DNA of 64,000 bases from Ruania alkalisoli (GTDB taxonomy: Bacteria > Actinomycetota > Actinomycetes > Actinomycetales > Beutenbergiaceae): positions 2,327,581 through 2,391,580 of the forward strand of contig NZ_CP063169.1 of assembly GCF_014960965.1 (NCBI RefSeq), in the 5' to 3' direction. Position numbers and translations under genes: made by a program. Positions 8,986 through 18,276 of this stretch are shown piece after piece; within the stretch, counting starts at the first letter, position 1; every line of letters starts with the position of its first letter. The notes under the pieces are model-generated. The model ran no database searches. It was not told the origin of the DNA and saw only the letters and a list, made by a program, of their open reading frames with translations.

Positions 8986-9627
8986 TCAACCGAGGGGCTC
9001 GCCCGGCCGCGGCCCGTCCTCTTGGTAGGCGTAGCGTTCCTGACGCCACGCGTCACCGCGTCGATGGTAGCCACGCTGCTCCCAGAACCCGAGCTCGGCT
9101 GAACCGTCCGTCAGATAGTTCCAGCCGCGTACCCACTTCGGTCCCTTCCACGTGTACAGGTGAGGGACGATCAACCGCATCGGTGCACCGCGTTCGTGAG
9201 GTAGCGGTTCTCCGTTCATGTGCGTAGCGAGCAGCGTCCGCGCAGAAAGCAGGTCGTCCACCTGCAGATTGGCGGCGTAGCCGAACTCCGCGAACACCAG
9301 GACATAGCGCACGTCCACGGCCGGCGGCGCCAGCTCGAGTACGTCCGCCGCTCGCGGACCCGCCCAACGCTGATCGAGTGCCGACCAGCGAGTGGCGCAG
9401 TGCATGTCCGCCACGATCTCGTGCACCGGAAGGCGCGCGAGATCGGACCAGTCGAAGACGTGCTCGTGGCCGGTCGCCGTCGATCCACCCACGGTGAACG
9501 CCCAGCGGTCGGGCCGGGGTCGAGGGACGGGCCCGTAGTGCATCAGCTCCGGCTCGGACCGCCAGCGCTGCCCTGGCGGAAGCACTCGGTCGAGCGGAGC
9601 ATCCCGCCCTTCACCACGCCCCACCAC
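8986..9627 (-). CDS. Molybdopterin-dependent oxidoreductase (sulfite oxidase fold)
   Basis: Small (213 residues) SUOX-fold protein of the molybdopterin oxidoreductase family. The likely molybdenum-ligand cysteine is Cys77 in the conserved context VADMHCATRWS, followed by WAGPRAADVLELA, and C-terminal family motifs GAPMRLIVPHLYTWKGPKWVRG. There is no signal peptide or membrane segment, so it looks cytoplasmic, unlike MsrP. The substrate is unknown. The start GTG lies 1 base after the stop codon of the DAHP synthase gene upstream, so the two are probably co-transcribed; several in-frame GTG codons near 9615-9627 make the exact start uncertain. Confidence 0.85.
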   Translation of the reverse strand: MVGRGEGRDAPLDRVLPPGQRWRSEPELMHYGPVPRPRPDRWAFTVGGSTATGHEHVFDWSDLARLPVHEIVADMHCATRWSALDQRWAGPRAADVLELAPPAVDVRYVLVFAEFGYAANLQVDDLLSARTLLATHMNGEPLPHERGAPMRLIVPHLYTWKGPKWVRGWNYLTDGSAELGFWEQRGYHRRGDAWRQERYAYQEDGPRPGEPLG

Positions 9628-9628
9628 C

Positions 9629-10981
9629 TCAGGCTCCTCGGAGCATCTCCGCGACCAGGAAAGCCATCTCGAGGGACTGCTGGTGGTTCAGTCGCGGATC
9701 CACCAGCGTCTCGTACCGCCTGGTCAGGGCATGGTCGTCGATCTCTTCGCTGCCGCCGAGCACCTCCGTCACGTCGGAACCGGTGAGCTCCACGTGCAGA
9801 CCACCTGGGACAGTGCCGAGAGAGCGGTGCACCTCGAAGAATCCCCGCACCTCCTCGATGACGTCACCGAACCGGCGCGTCTTGTAGCCGGTCGCGGAGG
9901 TGATGCCGTTGCCGTGCATGGGATCGCACACCCATGTGACCGGGCGCCCATCGGCGGTGACGCCTTCCACCAGTGCTGGTAGCACATCCCGAATCTTCGA
10001 AGCGCCCATTCGTGTGATAAAGGTGAGACGACCGGGTTCACCATCAGGGTTGAGGCGGTCGATCAACGAGAGCGCGTCCTCGACGGTACTGGTGGGGCCC
10101 AGCTTGACCCCGATCGGATTGCGCACCCGGGCGAAGAAGTCGACGTGGGCACCGTCCAGTTGACGCGTCCGCTCGCCGATCCAGAGGAAGTGTGCCGAGC
10201 AGTCGTATGGCTGCCCAGTGCGCGAGTCGATCCGCGTCAGAGGGCGCTCGTAGTCCAGCAGCAGACCTTCGTGGCTGGAGAAGAACTCCACTGTCCGCAA
10301 CGCGTCGAAGTCAGCACCAGCGGCAGCCATGAACCGGATCGCCCGATCGATCTCGCCGGCGAAGGCGTCGTACTGAGCGTACGCCGGGTTCTCCATGAAT
10401 CCCCGGTTCCACTCGTGCACCCGCCGCAGGTCGGCAAAGCCGCCCTGGGTGAATGCCCGGATCAGATTCAGCGTGGTCGCGGAGTTGTGATACGCATCCA
10501 GCAATCGCTGTGGATCCGGTACGCGCGCCTTCTCGGTGAAGTCGTAGCCGTTGATGATGTCACCACGATAGGCGGGCAACGTCACGCCGTCGCGGGACTC
10601 GGTATCCGAACTCCGAGGCTTGGCGTACTGTCCCGCCATCCGGCCCATCTTGACGATCGGCATGCTGGCGCCGTACGTCAGGACGACCGCCATCTGCAGA
10701 ATCGTCTTGACCTTGTCGCGGATATTGTCGGCGGTGAGCTCGCTGAAGGTCTCCGCGCAATCCCCGCCTTGGAGCAAGAACGCCTCCCCGCGAGAAGCGG
10801 ATGCAAGCAGTTCACGCAACCGGTCCGCCTCTCCGGCGAACACCAACGGCGGTGACGTCTCCAGGCGGTCAGTGGCCGCATGCAGGGCCTCCGGGTCCGG
10901 CCAGTGTGGCTGCTGGCGAGCCGGAAGCTCGCGCCACTGCTCGAGACCGGACAGGACGGCTGGATCATGAAGGACGCTCAC
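9629..10981 (-). CDS. aroG: Class II 3-deoxy-7-phosphoheptulonate (DAHP) synthase
   Basis: First enzyme of the shikimate pathway: condenses phosphoenolpyruvate and erythrose 4-phosphate. Length 450 residues, the usual size for the plant/actinobacterial class II enzyme. Family motifs include FLLQGGDCAETF, KMGRMAGQYAKPRS, LPAYRGDIING, FFSSHEGLLLDYE, GERTRQLDGAHVDF and CDPMHGNG. The GTG at 10981 is chosen because a TATCCT element lies 7 bases upstream and the protein then begins with VSVLHDPAVLSGLEQWR; the frame is open another 36 codons. The same enzyme (Rv2178c) follows pknL in M. tuberculosis. aroG is used in the mycobacterial sense. Confidence 0.95.
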   Translation of the reverse strand: MSVLHDPAVLSGLEQWRELPARQQPHWPDPEALHAATDRLETSPPLVFAGEADRLRELLASASRGEAFLLQGGDCAETFSELTADNIRDKVKTILQMAVVLTYGASMPIVKMGRMAGQYAKPRSSDTESRDGVTLPAYRGDIINGYDFTEKARVPDPQRLLDAYHNSATTLNLIRAFTQGGFADLRRVHEWNRGFMENPAYAQYDAFAGEIDRAIRFMAAAGADFDALRTVEFFSSHEGLLLDYERPLTRIDSRTGQPYDCSAHFLWIGERTRQLDGAHVDFFARVRNPIGVKLGPTSTVEDALSLIDRLNPDGEPGRLTFITRMGASKIRDVLPALVEGVTADGRPVTWVCDPMHGNGITSATGYKTRRFGDVIEEVRGFFEVHRSLGTVPGGLHVELTGSDVTEVLGGSEEIDDHALTRRYETLVDPRLNHQQSLEMAFLVAEMLRGA

Positions 10982-10988
10982 GCGCCCC

Positions 10989-10994
10989 AGGATA
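10989..10994 (-). promoter_or_regulatory. Candidate leaderless -10 (TATCCT) of DAHP synthase
   Basis: TATCCT on the minus strand, 7 bases before the GTG at 10981; supports the short start. Confidence 0.5.
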
Positions 10995-11115
10995 CGTGCG
11001 ACGGCGGCCGGACCCGAATCACAGAAGTCTCCCCTGTCCACCGGCCGCCACGTGCGGTGCCCGGATCGTACGTCCGGGCACCCGGACATCGCACGTGATC
11101 ACGGTTGGGCAGCCC

Positions 11116-12354
11116 TCAGTGGCCAGTGGTTTCCGCGGGCACGAGCGGCTGGCCGATCTGAGCGAGCAGGTCGACGAACCAGCCGGCGGAGACGTCGAAA
11201 GCCTTCCCTCCACCGATCCTCGGGAACGCGATCGCGGTCAGCTGGTCACCGTTCTCCTCGTCGTGCCCGATCACGCCCGACTCCCCCGCCATCGCCGTGT
11301 CGACGGCAAGGTCTGTCATGGAACGGATCAGCGCGAGATCCTCCTCGTTCGCGGGCGCGGATCGCGAGAAGTAGCCGGACTTCTGCACCATCACCTTCTC
11401 GGCACCGATCAGCTCGGCGAACTGCTTGGCGAACCACGCACCCGGATTGATGGTGTCGAGCATGACGTGACCGAAAGGATCCCGCTTGACCTCCTCGCCC
11501 GCAGCTTCCAGCTCAGCCACGATCTCCGGCACACCAGCACCCTCGGAGAGGAAGATGTTGACGTTGCCGACCTCATCCATGATCGCGCGCAAGCGGGTGG
11601 CCTCTGCCTGCAGGTCGATCTTCAACTCGGGTAGCAGGACCGCGTGGATATCCCACCGCTCCTGGGTCAGGCCCAGCGCCGGGTTCCACGTCTGCTCCTG
11701 CCACCAGCTGCGGTAATCCCGCGCAGCCGCCGCCGTCAGCCACCCGCAGTGACGACCCATCACCTCGTGCACGATCAGCATGCGGGGGTTGGACCGGTGC
11801 TCGCCAATGATGTTCTGGGCAAAACGGGACGCCTGCTGAGCCGCCGTGGTCGCACCCAGCGACTGCCGGATCGGCACGATGTCGTTGTCGATCGTCTTGG
11901 GCAGGCCGACAACGGTCAGGTGGTAGTCGTTCTGCTCCAGATACGCGGCCAGGTCAGCAGCGGTGGTGTTGGTGTCGTCACCACCGATCGTGTGGAGCAC
12001 GTCCACGCCGTCGGAGCGCAGTCGCTCTGCAGCCACCTGCAGCGGATCCTCGCCCTCGTTGACCAAACCTCGCTTGACGAGATCCTTGGCGTTGGTGAGT
12101 TTCACCCGGCTGTTCCCGATCGGTGAACCTCCGAATCTGTCCAGCACGTCGATCGCCTCACGCGCGGCCTCGTCGACGACGACGTAATTCCCTGTCAGCA
12201 ACCCGTGGTAGCCGTATTGGTAGGCGATGATCTCCGCATCCGGGAGAACGTCTCCGTAGCGACGCACCAACCCCGCAACGGCAGCGGACAGGCAGGGCGC
12301 GAATCCGCCCGCGGTAAGCAGTGCGATCCGGCGGATCGGAGCGTTCTGTGACAT
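11116..12354 (-). CDS. pfp: Pyrophosphate-type 6-phosphofructokinase
   Basis: Converts fructose 6-phosphate to fructose 1,6-bisphosphate in glycolysis. Length 412 residues. Family motifs: LTAGGFAPCLSA (nucleotide-loop region), the substrate motif PKTIDND, and MGRHCGWL. The phosphoryl-donor motif reads TIGGDDTN: the second Asp replaces the Gly of ATP-dependent enzymes (GGDGS), which in this family marks use of pyrophosphate and a reversible reaction. That donor preference is an inference from the residue. The ATG at 12354 has AAAGG about 6 bases upstream; an earlier in-frame ATG at 12387 has none. Donor specificity is the main uncertainty. Confidence 0.92.
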   Translation of the reverse strand: MSQNAPIRRIALLTAGGFAPCLSAAVAGLVRRYGDVLPDAEIIAYQYGYHGLLTGNYVVVDEAAREAIDVLDRFGGSPIGNSRVKLTNAKDLVKRGLVNEGEDPLQVAAERLRSDGVDVLHTIGGDDTNTTAADLAAYLEQNDYHLTVVGLPKTIDNDIVPIRQSLGATTAAQQASRFAQNIIGEHRSNPRMLIVHEVMGRHCGWLTAAAARDYRSWWQEQTWNPALGLTQERWDIHAVLLPELKIDLQAEATRLRAIMDEVGNVNIFLSEGAGVPEIVAELEAAGEEVKRDPFGHVMLDTINPGAWFAKQFAELIGAEKVMVQKSGYFSRSAPANEEDLALIRSMTDLAVDTAMAGESGVIGHDEENGDQLTAIAFPRIGGGKAFDVSAGWFVDLLAQIGQPLVPAETTGH

Positions 12355-12514
12355 TCTCGACCTTTCGATGAGGGTGGGGCGGCACATGGACCGTGCTTCG
12401 CTCGGTTCCGTCTCTCATGCTACTGATCGCCGCGTCGCCCTCAGGTTCGCTACCGGCACCGACACCACCCGGCTCCGCCACCCGTGGGCGCTCGTCGCCA
12501 CGGCAGCCGCGCCG

Positions 12515-12520
12515 TACAGT
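12515..12520 (+). promoter_or_regulatory. Candidate leaderless -10 (TACAGT) before the small membrane protein gene
   Basis: TACAGT ends 6 bases before the ATG at 12527. Confidence 0.4.
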
Positions 12521-12526
12521 GGAGAC

Positions 12527-12985
12527 ATGCCCGAGCCCGATCCCGACGAGCGTGAGCCAGGGCGCTCGTCACCGCAACCGTCCGACCGCGAGGTCGAGCG
12601 GCGATGGGCCGAGTTGACCGCCCAACTGGGCGACCTCGGCACTCAGGAGAATGCCAAGGACGACCACGAGCCCGTCGCCGGTGCGGACGAGACCGGTGCT
12701 GCGCCGTCGGGGCCCCGGGACTACGAGGTGGCCGAGGACGGTGAGGAGACGGGCTTCGTCCCCCCGGACCCGCCCCCGCTGCGCGGGAGCGACCCGCTGC
12801 CGACTCTGGCGTGGCTGGCCGCCCTCGGCGGCCCGGTGGCAACGGTGATTTTCCTGATCGTCTGGCCTTCAGCACCCTCATGGGTGTACCTGGCGGCTAT
12901 CATGGGATCTGTCGTCGGTTGGTTGGTCCTGCTGTGGCGGATGCCCCGCTCGCGCGACGACTCCGACGACGGTGCCGTCGTCTGA
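12527..12985 (+). CDS. Two-helix membrane protein of unknown function
   Basis: Protein of 152 residues with no family I recognise. The first 90 residues are acidic, hydrophilic and Pro-rich (PEPDPDEREPGRSSPQPSD, EDGEETGFVPPDPPPLRG). Two transmembrane helices follow at about 92-113 (PTLAWLAALGGPVATVIFLIVW) and 119-138 (WVYLAAIMGSVVGWLVLLW), with a short acidic C-terminal tail. The layout resembles small actinobacterial membrane proteins with a cytoplasmic disordered N-terminus. It reads in the same direction as, and 67 bases ahead of, the acyl-CoA ligase. Confidence 0.7.
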   Translation: MPEPDPDEREPGRSSPQPSDREVERRWAELTAQLGDLGTQENAKDDHEPVAGADETGAAPSGPRDYEVAEDGEETGFVPPDPPPLRGSDPLPTLAWLAALGGPVATVIFLIVWPSAPSWVYLAAIMGSVVGWLVLLWRMPRSRDDSDDGAVV

Positions 12986-13052
12986 CCGCACATCTGTGTG
13001 CTCACGGTTTACAGTGTGGGCACTCGTCACGTCTCTGCCGAAGGAGCCAGCC

Positions 13053-14861
13053 ATGAATGAGGTCGACGTCCCGCTGATGGTCACCACGCCCGATGAGCTG
13101 GCGATTCCTGATCTCTTGGTCGACTGGGCCTCGCAGGATCCGCAGCGCGTGCTGCTCGAGCTGCCTGACAGTGGGAGCTGGACACCCGTCACTGCGAAGG
13201 AGCTGCACGAGCAGGTGCTCGGCGTGGCGCGGGGCCTGATCGCCGGAGGGATGCAGGCAGGTGACAGGGTAGCGATCCTGTCACGCACCCGTGCCGAGTG
13301 GACGATCGCCGATTTCGCGATCTGGTACGCCGGGGGCGTGACCGTCCCGATCTACGAGACGTCCTCGGTCGAGCAGGCCGCGTGGATCCTGTCCGACTCC
13401 AAGGCGCGACGGGTCTTCGCCGAGACCGCTGAGCTCGCCGCACTCGCCCGGGAGGCCGCCGGAGAGTCCGGCCTCGACGACGTCTGGGTATTCGACGACG
13501 GCGCCCTCGACCAGCTCACCGCCAACGGTTCCGATGTCACATCCGATGCCGTGCGCGAGCGGTACGACGCCCTCCGGCTCGCCGATCTGGCGACGATCAT
13601 CTACACGTCGGGCACCACGGGGCTGCCCAAGGGGGTCGCGCTCAGCCACGGCAACTTCGTCGAGCTCGCGCGCAACGCGTGCGCCGCGCTGGGCAAGGAG
13701 ATCCTGCACGACAATGCGCGCACGTTGTTGTTCATGCCACTGGCTCACGTCTTCGCGAGGTTCGTCTCGGTCCTGACGATCTGCGCTGGTGTACCCATCG
13801 GTCACGTAGGAGATCCGACGACGCTCCTGACGCACATCGGCGCGTTCCGGCCGACCTTCATCCTCTCCGTCCCCCGGGTCTTCGAGAAGGTCTACAACTC
13901 CTCTGAGCAGAAGGCTGCCGCCGGCGGAAAGCTCAAGATCTTCCAGTGGGCGGCTGGGGTGTCCACGGCCTACTCGCGCTCGCTGGACGCCGGCGGTCCC
14001 GGGTTCGCCCTGCGCACCAAGTACGCACTCGCGGACAAACTCGTGCTGCACAAGATCCGGGCAGCCCTTGGTGGCCAGGTCGAGTTCGCGATCTCCGGCG
14101 GCGCACCGCTCGGCGAGCGGCTGGGCCACTTCTTCCGTGGAGTCGGCGTCACGGTGCTCGAGGGCTACGGTCTTACAGAGACCACAGCCCCGGTCTCTGT
14201 GAACGTCCCCGCCCGTTCGAAGATCGGGACTGTCGGTCCCCCACTACCGGGGATCAGCCTGCGGATCGCGGACGACGACGAGATCCTGGCGAAGGGCATC
14301 GCCGTCTTCGGTCGCTACCACGACAACGCCGAGGCCACTGCCGAGGCGTTCACCGACGGCTGGTTCCGTACCGGTGACCTAGGTGCGATCGACGAGGACG
14401 GCTACCTGCGCATCACCGGCCGGAAGAAGGAGATCATCGTCACCGCCGGAGGGAAGAACGTCATTCCCTCACAGTTGGAGGACAAGATTCGGGCGCATGC
14501 TCTCGTCAGCCAGTGCGTCGTGATCGGTGATCAGCAGCCGTTCGTCGCGGCGCTGCTCACCCTCGACGCCGAGATGCTGCCGACGTGGCTGTCGAACCAG
14601 GGCCTGCCAGAGATGCCGGTCCACGAGGCCGCCCAGCACCCACAGGTCAACGAAGCACTTCAGTCCGCGATCGACCACGCCAACGCCTCGGTCTCGCGGG
14701 CAGAATCGGTACGAAAGTTCGAGATTCTCACCGATGACTTCACCGTGGCCGACTATCTGACCCCGAAAATGAGTGTGAAGCGGTCACTCGTGCTGGCCGA
14801 CTACGCCGAGACGATCGAGGCGCTCTACGCCAAGGCCGCAGCGGAGCGCACGGGCAACTGA
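13053..14861 (+). CDS. Long-chain fatty acid-CoA ligase (AMP-binding, FadD15-like)
   Basis: Activates fatty acids to acyl-CoA through an acyl-adenylate. Length 602 residues. AMP-binding motif IIYTSGTTGLPKG near residue 180, GYGLTET near 370, the linker TGDLG near 440, and the catalytic C-terminal Lys region RKKEIIVTAGGKNV. AAGGAG lies 7 bases before the ATG. A fadD15 homologue sits at the equivalent place in mycobacteria, close to the DnaQ-UvrC-like fusion and trpD. Cytoplasmic; chain-length preference cannot be told from sequence. Confidence 0.93.
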   Translation: MNEVDVPLMVTTPDELAIPDLLVDWASQDPQRVLLELPDSGSWTPVTAKELHEQVLGVARGLIAGGMQAGDRVAILSRTRAEWTIADFAIWYAGGVTVPIYETSSVEQAAWILSDSKARRVFAETAELAALAREAAGESGLDDVWVFDDGALDQLTANGSDVTSDAVRERYDALRLADLATIIYTSGTTGLPKGVALSHGNFVELARNACAALGKEILHDNARTLLFMPLAHVFARFVSVLTICAGVPIGHVGDPTTLLTHIGAFRPTFILSVPRVFEKVYNSSEQKAAAGGKLKIFQWAAGVSTAYSRSLDAGGPGFALRTKYALADKLVLHKIRAALGGQVEFAISGGAPLGERLGHFFRGVGVTVLEGYGLTETTAPVSVNVPARSKIGTVGPPLPGISLRIADDDEILAKGIAVFGRYHDNAEATAEAFTDGWFRTGDLGAIDEDGYLRITGRKKEIIVTAGGKNVIPSQLEDKIRAHALVSQCVVIGDQQPFVAALLTLDAEMLPTWLSNQGLPEMPVHEAAQHPQVNEALQSAIDHANASVSRAESVRKFEILTDDFTVADYLTPKMSVKRSLVLADYAETIEALYAKAAAERTGN

Positions 14862-14911
14862 GCTGGCCTCGGCGGCGGGGTGTCGCCAGCGGTGATGTCA
14901 CCGGTGGCGCG

Positions 14912-14917
14912 TAGCGT
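14912..14917 (+). promoter_or_regulatory. Candidate leaderless -10 (TAGCGT) of the exonuclease/GIY-YIG gene
   Basis: TAGCGT ends 5 bases before the GTG at 14923 and 8 before the ATG at 14926. Confidence 0.35.
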
Positions 14918-14922
14918 GCCCG

Positions 14923-16839
14923 GTGATGATCGAGAACCTGCTTCGTCCCGCCGTCGGCGGGCGGTTGCTGCAGCCTGAGGACCCCCGTGCGGCCATGGCC
15001 GCCGGCGCCCGTCCGGTGCAGCTGGGCCTCGACGAGATCGGGACGCCGTTGGTGGAGGCGACCTTCGTCGTCGTCGACCTGGAGACCACGGGCGGCTCAC
15101 CGAGGGAGAGCGCCATCACCGAGATCGGTGCGGTCAAGGTGCGCGGCGGTGAAACGGTCGGCGAGTTCCAGACCCTGGTCAACCCCGGAACGGGTATCCC
15201 TCCCACGATCACGGTGCTGACCGGAATCACGAATGCGATGGTGACGTCGGCGCCGCGGATTGCCGAGGTGCTTCCAGCCTTCCTGGAGTTCTCCCGCGGC
15301 GCGATCCTGGTGGCCCACAATGCGAGGTTCGACGTCGGCTTCCTCCGTGCTGCGTGCGAACAGATGGACCTGCCCTGGCCCCGACCGCAGATTGTCGACA
15401 CCGTGGCCTTGGCGCGCAGGGTGGTCACCAGGGACGAGTCCCCCAACCACAAGCTGGCGAGTCTGGCGCGTCTATTCGGATCTGTGACGGCCCCGGACCA
15501 CCGTGCCCTGACGGACGCACGCGCCACGGTCGATGTCCTGCACGGGCTCCTGAGCCGGATGGCGGGGCTCGGCGTCACACATGTGGAGGACCTGACCACC
15601 GCTGCCGATCCCGTACCTGCGACACGCCGTCGCAAAGCCAGTCTCGCAGACGGTCTCCCGACCGGACCGGGCGTCTATCAGTTTCTCGGCCCTTCTGGCG
15701 ATGTGCTCTACGTCGGTACCGCCGTCAACCTGCGCCGGCGTGTCCGTAGCTACTTCACAGCGGCTGAGAAGCGACGACGGATCGCCGAGATGATCGATCT
15801 GGCCACCGCGGTCAGACCGGTGCCGTGCGCGACAGAGCTCGAGGCCGCCGTGCGGGAGCTGCGGGCGATAGCGACCTACCGGCCGCCGTACAACAGGCGT
15901 TCCCGTTCCCCCGAGAAGCAGCCCTGGGTGCGTCTGACCGATGAACCACACCCTCGGCTGTCCATCGTCCGGCATGTCCCGGCCGAGGCGGCCAGCCGCG
16001 CGATCGGCCCGTTCAGCTCCCGTAGCCAGGCCGAGCTGGCAGTCGCCGCGATCGTGGCCGCTACCGGACTGCGTACCTGTAGCCAGCGGCTACCCGCCAC
16101 GCCACGTCCGTCCGCATCAGCGTGCGTGCTCGCCGAGATGGGCTCGTGCGTGGCGCCGTGCGTGCGCGAGACGTCCGAGTACGCCGCACGAGCGAAACGG
16201 GCAGAGGCTGCCCTGAGCGGCGATGCGTCCGGCGTTGTCGCGGCCGCCAGAGCAACCATCGTGCGACTGTCCCGGCATCAACGGTACGAGGAGGCCGCGC
16301 GGCGGCGAGACGAGCTGGTTGCCTACCTCCGGGCCGCATCCCGCACCGAACGGCACGACGGGATACGCGCAGCGCGCCAGCTGATCGCGGCCCGGCGCCA
16401 TTCCGGCGGCGGCTGGGAACTGCTGCTCCTGCGGTATGGACGATTTGCCGGTACAGCCGTCAGCGGCCGCGGTGCTCCCGTCATGGGTGTGGTGCGGACG
16501 CTCGCCGCGAGCGGTGAGGATGTCAGCCCACCCGCAGGCCGTCCGGGTGCTGCCACCGCCGAGGAGACCGAACTGGTCCTGCGCTGGCTGGAACGCCCCG
16601 GAACACGACTGGTCGAGCTCGACTGCGGTGAGACCGGCACAGCCACAGGAATGGGCTGGGCGCTTCCGTTGCGCGGCGCCTCGGCGCTCCTGCCGCGGCT
16701 TCAGGAGCTCATCGTCAGTCAGACTGAGCAGGGTGTACTGGAACCGGGAAGCGACGGCGTCGCCTCCGGTCCCGCCGGCGGTTCCCCGTCCGCTGTGGTG
16801 GCCCGGCCTGCCACCAGGGGTGCCTCAGGCGCGGCATGA
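14923..16839 (+). CDS. DEDDh 3'-5' exonuclease fused to a UvrC-like GIY-YIG nuclease module
   Basis: Fusion protein of 638 residues. An N-terminal DnaQ-like exonuclease (about 45-210) has motif I VVVDLETTG, motif II LVAHNARFDVGFL and motif III HRALTDARATVD with the DEDDh histidine. A GIY-YIG domain of the UvrC N-terminal type follows at about 246-325 (GPGVYQFLGPSGDVLYVGTAVNLRRRVRSYF), then the UvrC-like Cys-containing middle region. It lacks the C-terminal endonuclease V-like and helix-hairpin-helix parts of true UvrC. The same fusion is known in actinobacteria (M. tuberculosis Rv2191); a role in DNA repair is inferred. Confidence 0.92.
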   Translation: MMIENLLRPAVGGRLLQPEDPRAAMAAGARPVQLGLDEIGTPLVEATFVVVDLETTGGSPRESAITEIGAVKVRGGETVGEFQTLVNPGTGIPPTITVLTGITNAMVTSAPRIAEVLPAFLEFSRGAILVAHNARFDVGFLRAACEQMDLPWPRPQIVDTVALARRVVTRDESPNHKLASLARLFGSVTAPDHRALTDARATVDVLHGLLSRMAGLGVTHVEDLTTAADPVPATRRRKASLADGLPTGPGVYQFLGPSGDVLYVGTAVNLRRRVRSYFTAAEKRRRIAEMIDLATAVRPVPCATELEAAVRELRAIATYRPPYNRRSRSPEKQPWVRLTDEPHPRLSIVRHVPAEAASRAIGPFSSRSQAELAVAAIVAATGLRTCSQRLPATPRPSASACVLAEMGSCVAPCVRETSEYAARAKRAEAALSGDASGVVAAARATIVRLSRHQRYEEAARRRDELVAYLRAASRTERHDGIRAARQLIAARRHSGGGWELLLLRYGRFAGTAVSGRGAPVMGVVRTLAASGEDVSPPAGRPGAATAEETELVLRWLERPGTRLVELDCGETGTATGMGWALPLRGASALLPRLQELIVSQTEQGVLEPGSDGVASGPAGGSPSAVVARPATRGASGAA

Positions 16840-16878
16840 TGGGTGAACCGATCCACTCAACCCATGAAGGAGTCGCAC

Positions 16879-17160
16879 ATGATCACGGCGATCGTCCACA
16901 TCGACGTTGAAGCCGACCGAATCCCGGAAGTCGCCGCACAGGTGGCCGAACTTCCGGGCGTCACCGAGGCCTACTCGACTACAGGCGACGTCGACATCAT
17001 CGCTGTCGTGCGGGTCGCCCAGCACGACATGCTGGCGGACGTCATCGCGGATCGGGTCTCCAAGGTCAGCGGTGTGGTGCGCACCCGGACTTACATCGCA
17101 TTCCAGGCATACTCACAGCACGATCTGGAAGCGGCATTCGCCCTCGGTCTGGACGACTAG
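16879..17160 (+). CDS. Stand-alone Lrp/AsnC ligand-binding (RAM) domain protein
   Basis: Protein of 93 residues consisting only of the effector-binding alpha/beta domain of Lrp/AsnC regulators: ITAIVHIDVEADRIPEVAAQVAELPGVTEAYSTTGDVDIIAVVRV followed by the second half ending VVRTRTYIAFQAYS. There is no helix-turn-helix, so it cannot bind DNA alone; known stand-alone domains form rings that bind amino acids. AAGGAG stands 8 bases before the ATG at 16879, which decides the start over two upstream ATGs. It converges on trpD, so a role in sensing an amino acid near a tryptophan gene is tempting but unproven. Confidence 0.88.
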   Translation: MITAIVHIDVEADRIPEVAAQVAELPGVTEAYSTTGDVDIIAVVRVAQHDMLADVIADRVSKVSGVVRTRTYIAFQAYSQHDLEAAFALGLDD

Positions 17161-17196
17161 CACGATGCGCGTGCCTGGAACCGCCGCTCAGCACGC

Positions 17197-18276
17197 CTAG
17201 TCCTGGGACGAGTTGCCAGCCGCACTGGCGCGCACCCAACGTGCCAGTGCCTCGCTCGCCGCACCGTCATCGATCGCGCGCTGCGCGACCTCCACACCGG
17301 CAGCGAGCCGATCGACGAGCGAACCCTCGGCCGTACCGGGGGCTCCGCCGTGGGCCACCAGCCCAGCAGCGGCGTTCAGCACGACGGCATCACGTACCGG
17401 CCCCAGCGCACCGGCGAGCAGCTCACGGGCCACCCGCGCGTTCACCTGCGCGTCCCCGCCACGGATGTCGTCCAGGGAAGCCCGTGGCATACCGAAGGCG
17501 CTCGTGGCATCCAGCTCGTGCTCGCGTACCTGCCCGTCGACGGCCTCCCAGATGCGGACGGGGGCAGTCGTGGCGAGCTCGTCGAGTCCGTCCTCACTGC
17601 GGAACACCAGTGCGCGGGTTCCCCGTTCGGCGAGCACACCGGCCATGATCGGAGCCATCCGGAGATCACCGACTCCGATCGCTCCGGACCGGGGCCGGGC
17701 GGGGTTGGTGAGTGGACCGAGCACGTTGAACGCTGTAGGGACCCCGAGGCCGCTCCGTGTCGTCGCGGCGTACCGGAAGCTCGGATGGAAGACCCGTGCG
17801 AACAGGAAGGTGATCCCGGCCTGGTCAGCGACTCGCTCCACGTCCTCCGGGGTGAGATCGAGCCGGACACCGAGTTCTTCCAGGACGTCCGCTGAACCGG
17901 AGGCCGACGACGCCGCCCGATTACCGTGCTTGACCACCCGTACCCCTGCACCGGCTACGACAAGAGCCGCCATCGTCGAGATGTTGACGCTGCGGTGGCG
18001 ATCTCCCCCGGTGCCCACGATGTCCACGGCATCCTGGTCGATCGTGACGGGCAGCGCATGCCGGAGCATCGCCTCCGCGAGTCCCGTGACCTCGGCGACA
18101 GTCTCTCCCTTGGCTCGCAACGCCACGAGGAATCCGCCGAGTGCAATCGGTTCGCTGTTTCCGGACATGACTTGATCCATGACCCAAGCGGTATCGACAG
18201 CGCTCAGATCCTCCCCCGCCACCAGCCGGGTGATCAGATCCGGCCAACTTGGACCGGACAGCGTGGCCGCCGTCAC
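17197..18276 (-). CDS. trpD: Anthranilate phosphoribosyltransferase
   Basis: Second step of tryptophan synthesis: transfers phosphoribose from PRPP to anthranilate. Length 359 residues. PRPP/anthranilate motifs are DIVGTGGDRHRSVNISTMAALVVAGAGVRVVKHGNRAASSASGSADVLEELG and FARVFHPSFRYA. The GTG at 18276 overlaps the stop codon of the upstream receiver-domain gene (GTGA), so translation is coupled. No other trp gene is in the window, as in mycobacteria where trpD is isolated. Confidence 0.95.
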   Translation of the reverse strand: MTAATLSGPSWPDLITRLVAGEDLSAVDTAWVMDQVMSGNSEPIALGGFLVALRAKGETVAEVTGLAEAMLRHALPVTIDQDAVDIVGTGGDRHRSVNISTMAALVVAGAGVRVVKHGNRAASSASGSADVLEELGVRLDLTPEDVERVADQAGITFLFARVFHPSFRYAATTRSGLGVPTAFNVLGPLTNPARPRSGAIGVGDLRMAPIMAGVLAERGTRALVFRSEDGLDELATTAPVRIWEAVDGQVREHELDATSAFGMPRASLDDIRGGDAQVNARVARELLAGALGPVRDAVVLNAAAGLVAHGGAPGTAEGSLVDRLAAGVEVAQRAIDDGAASEALARWVRASAAGNSSQD

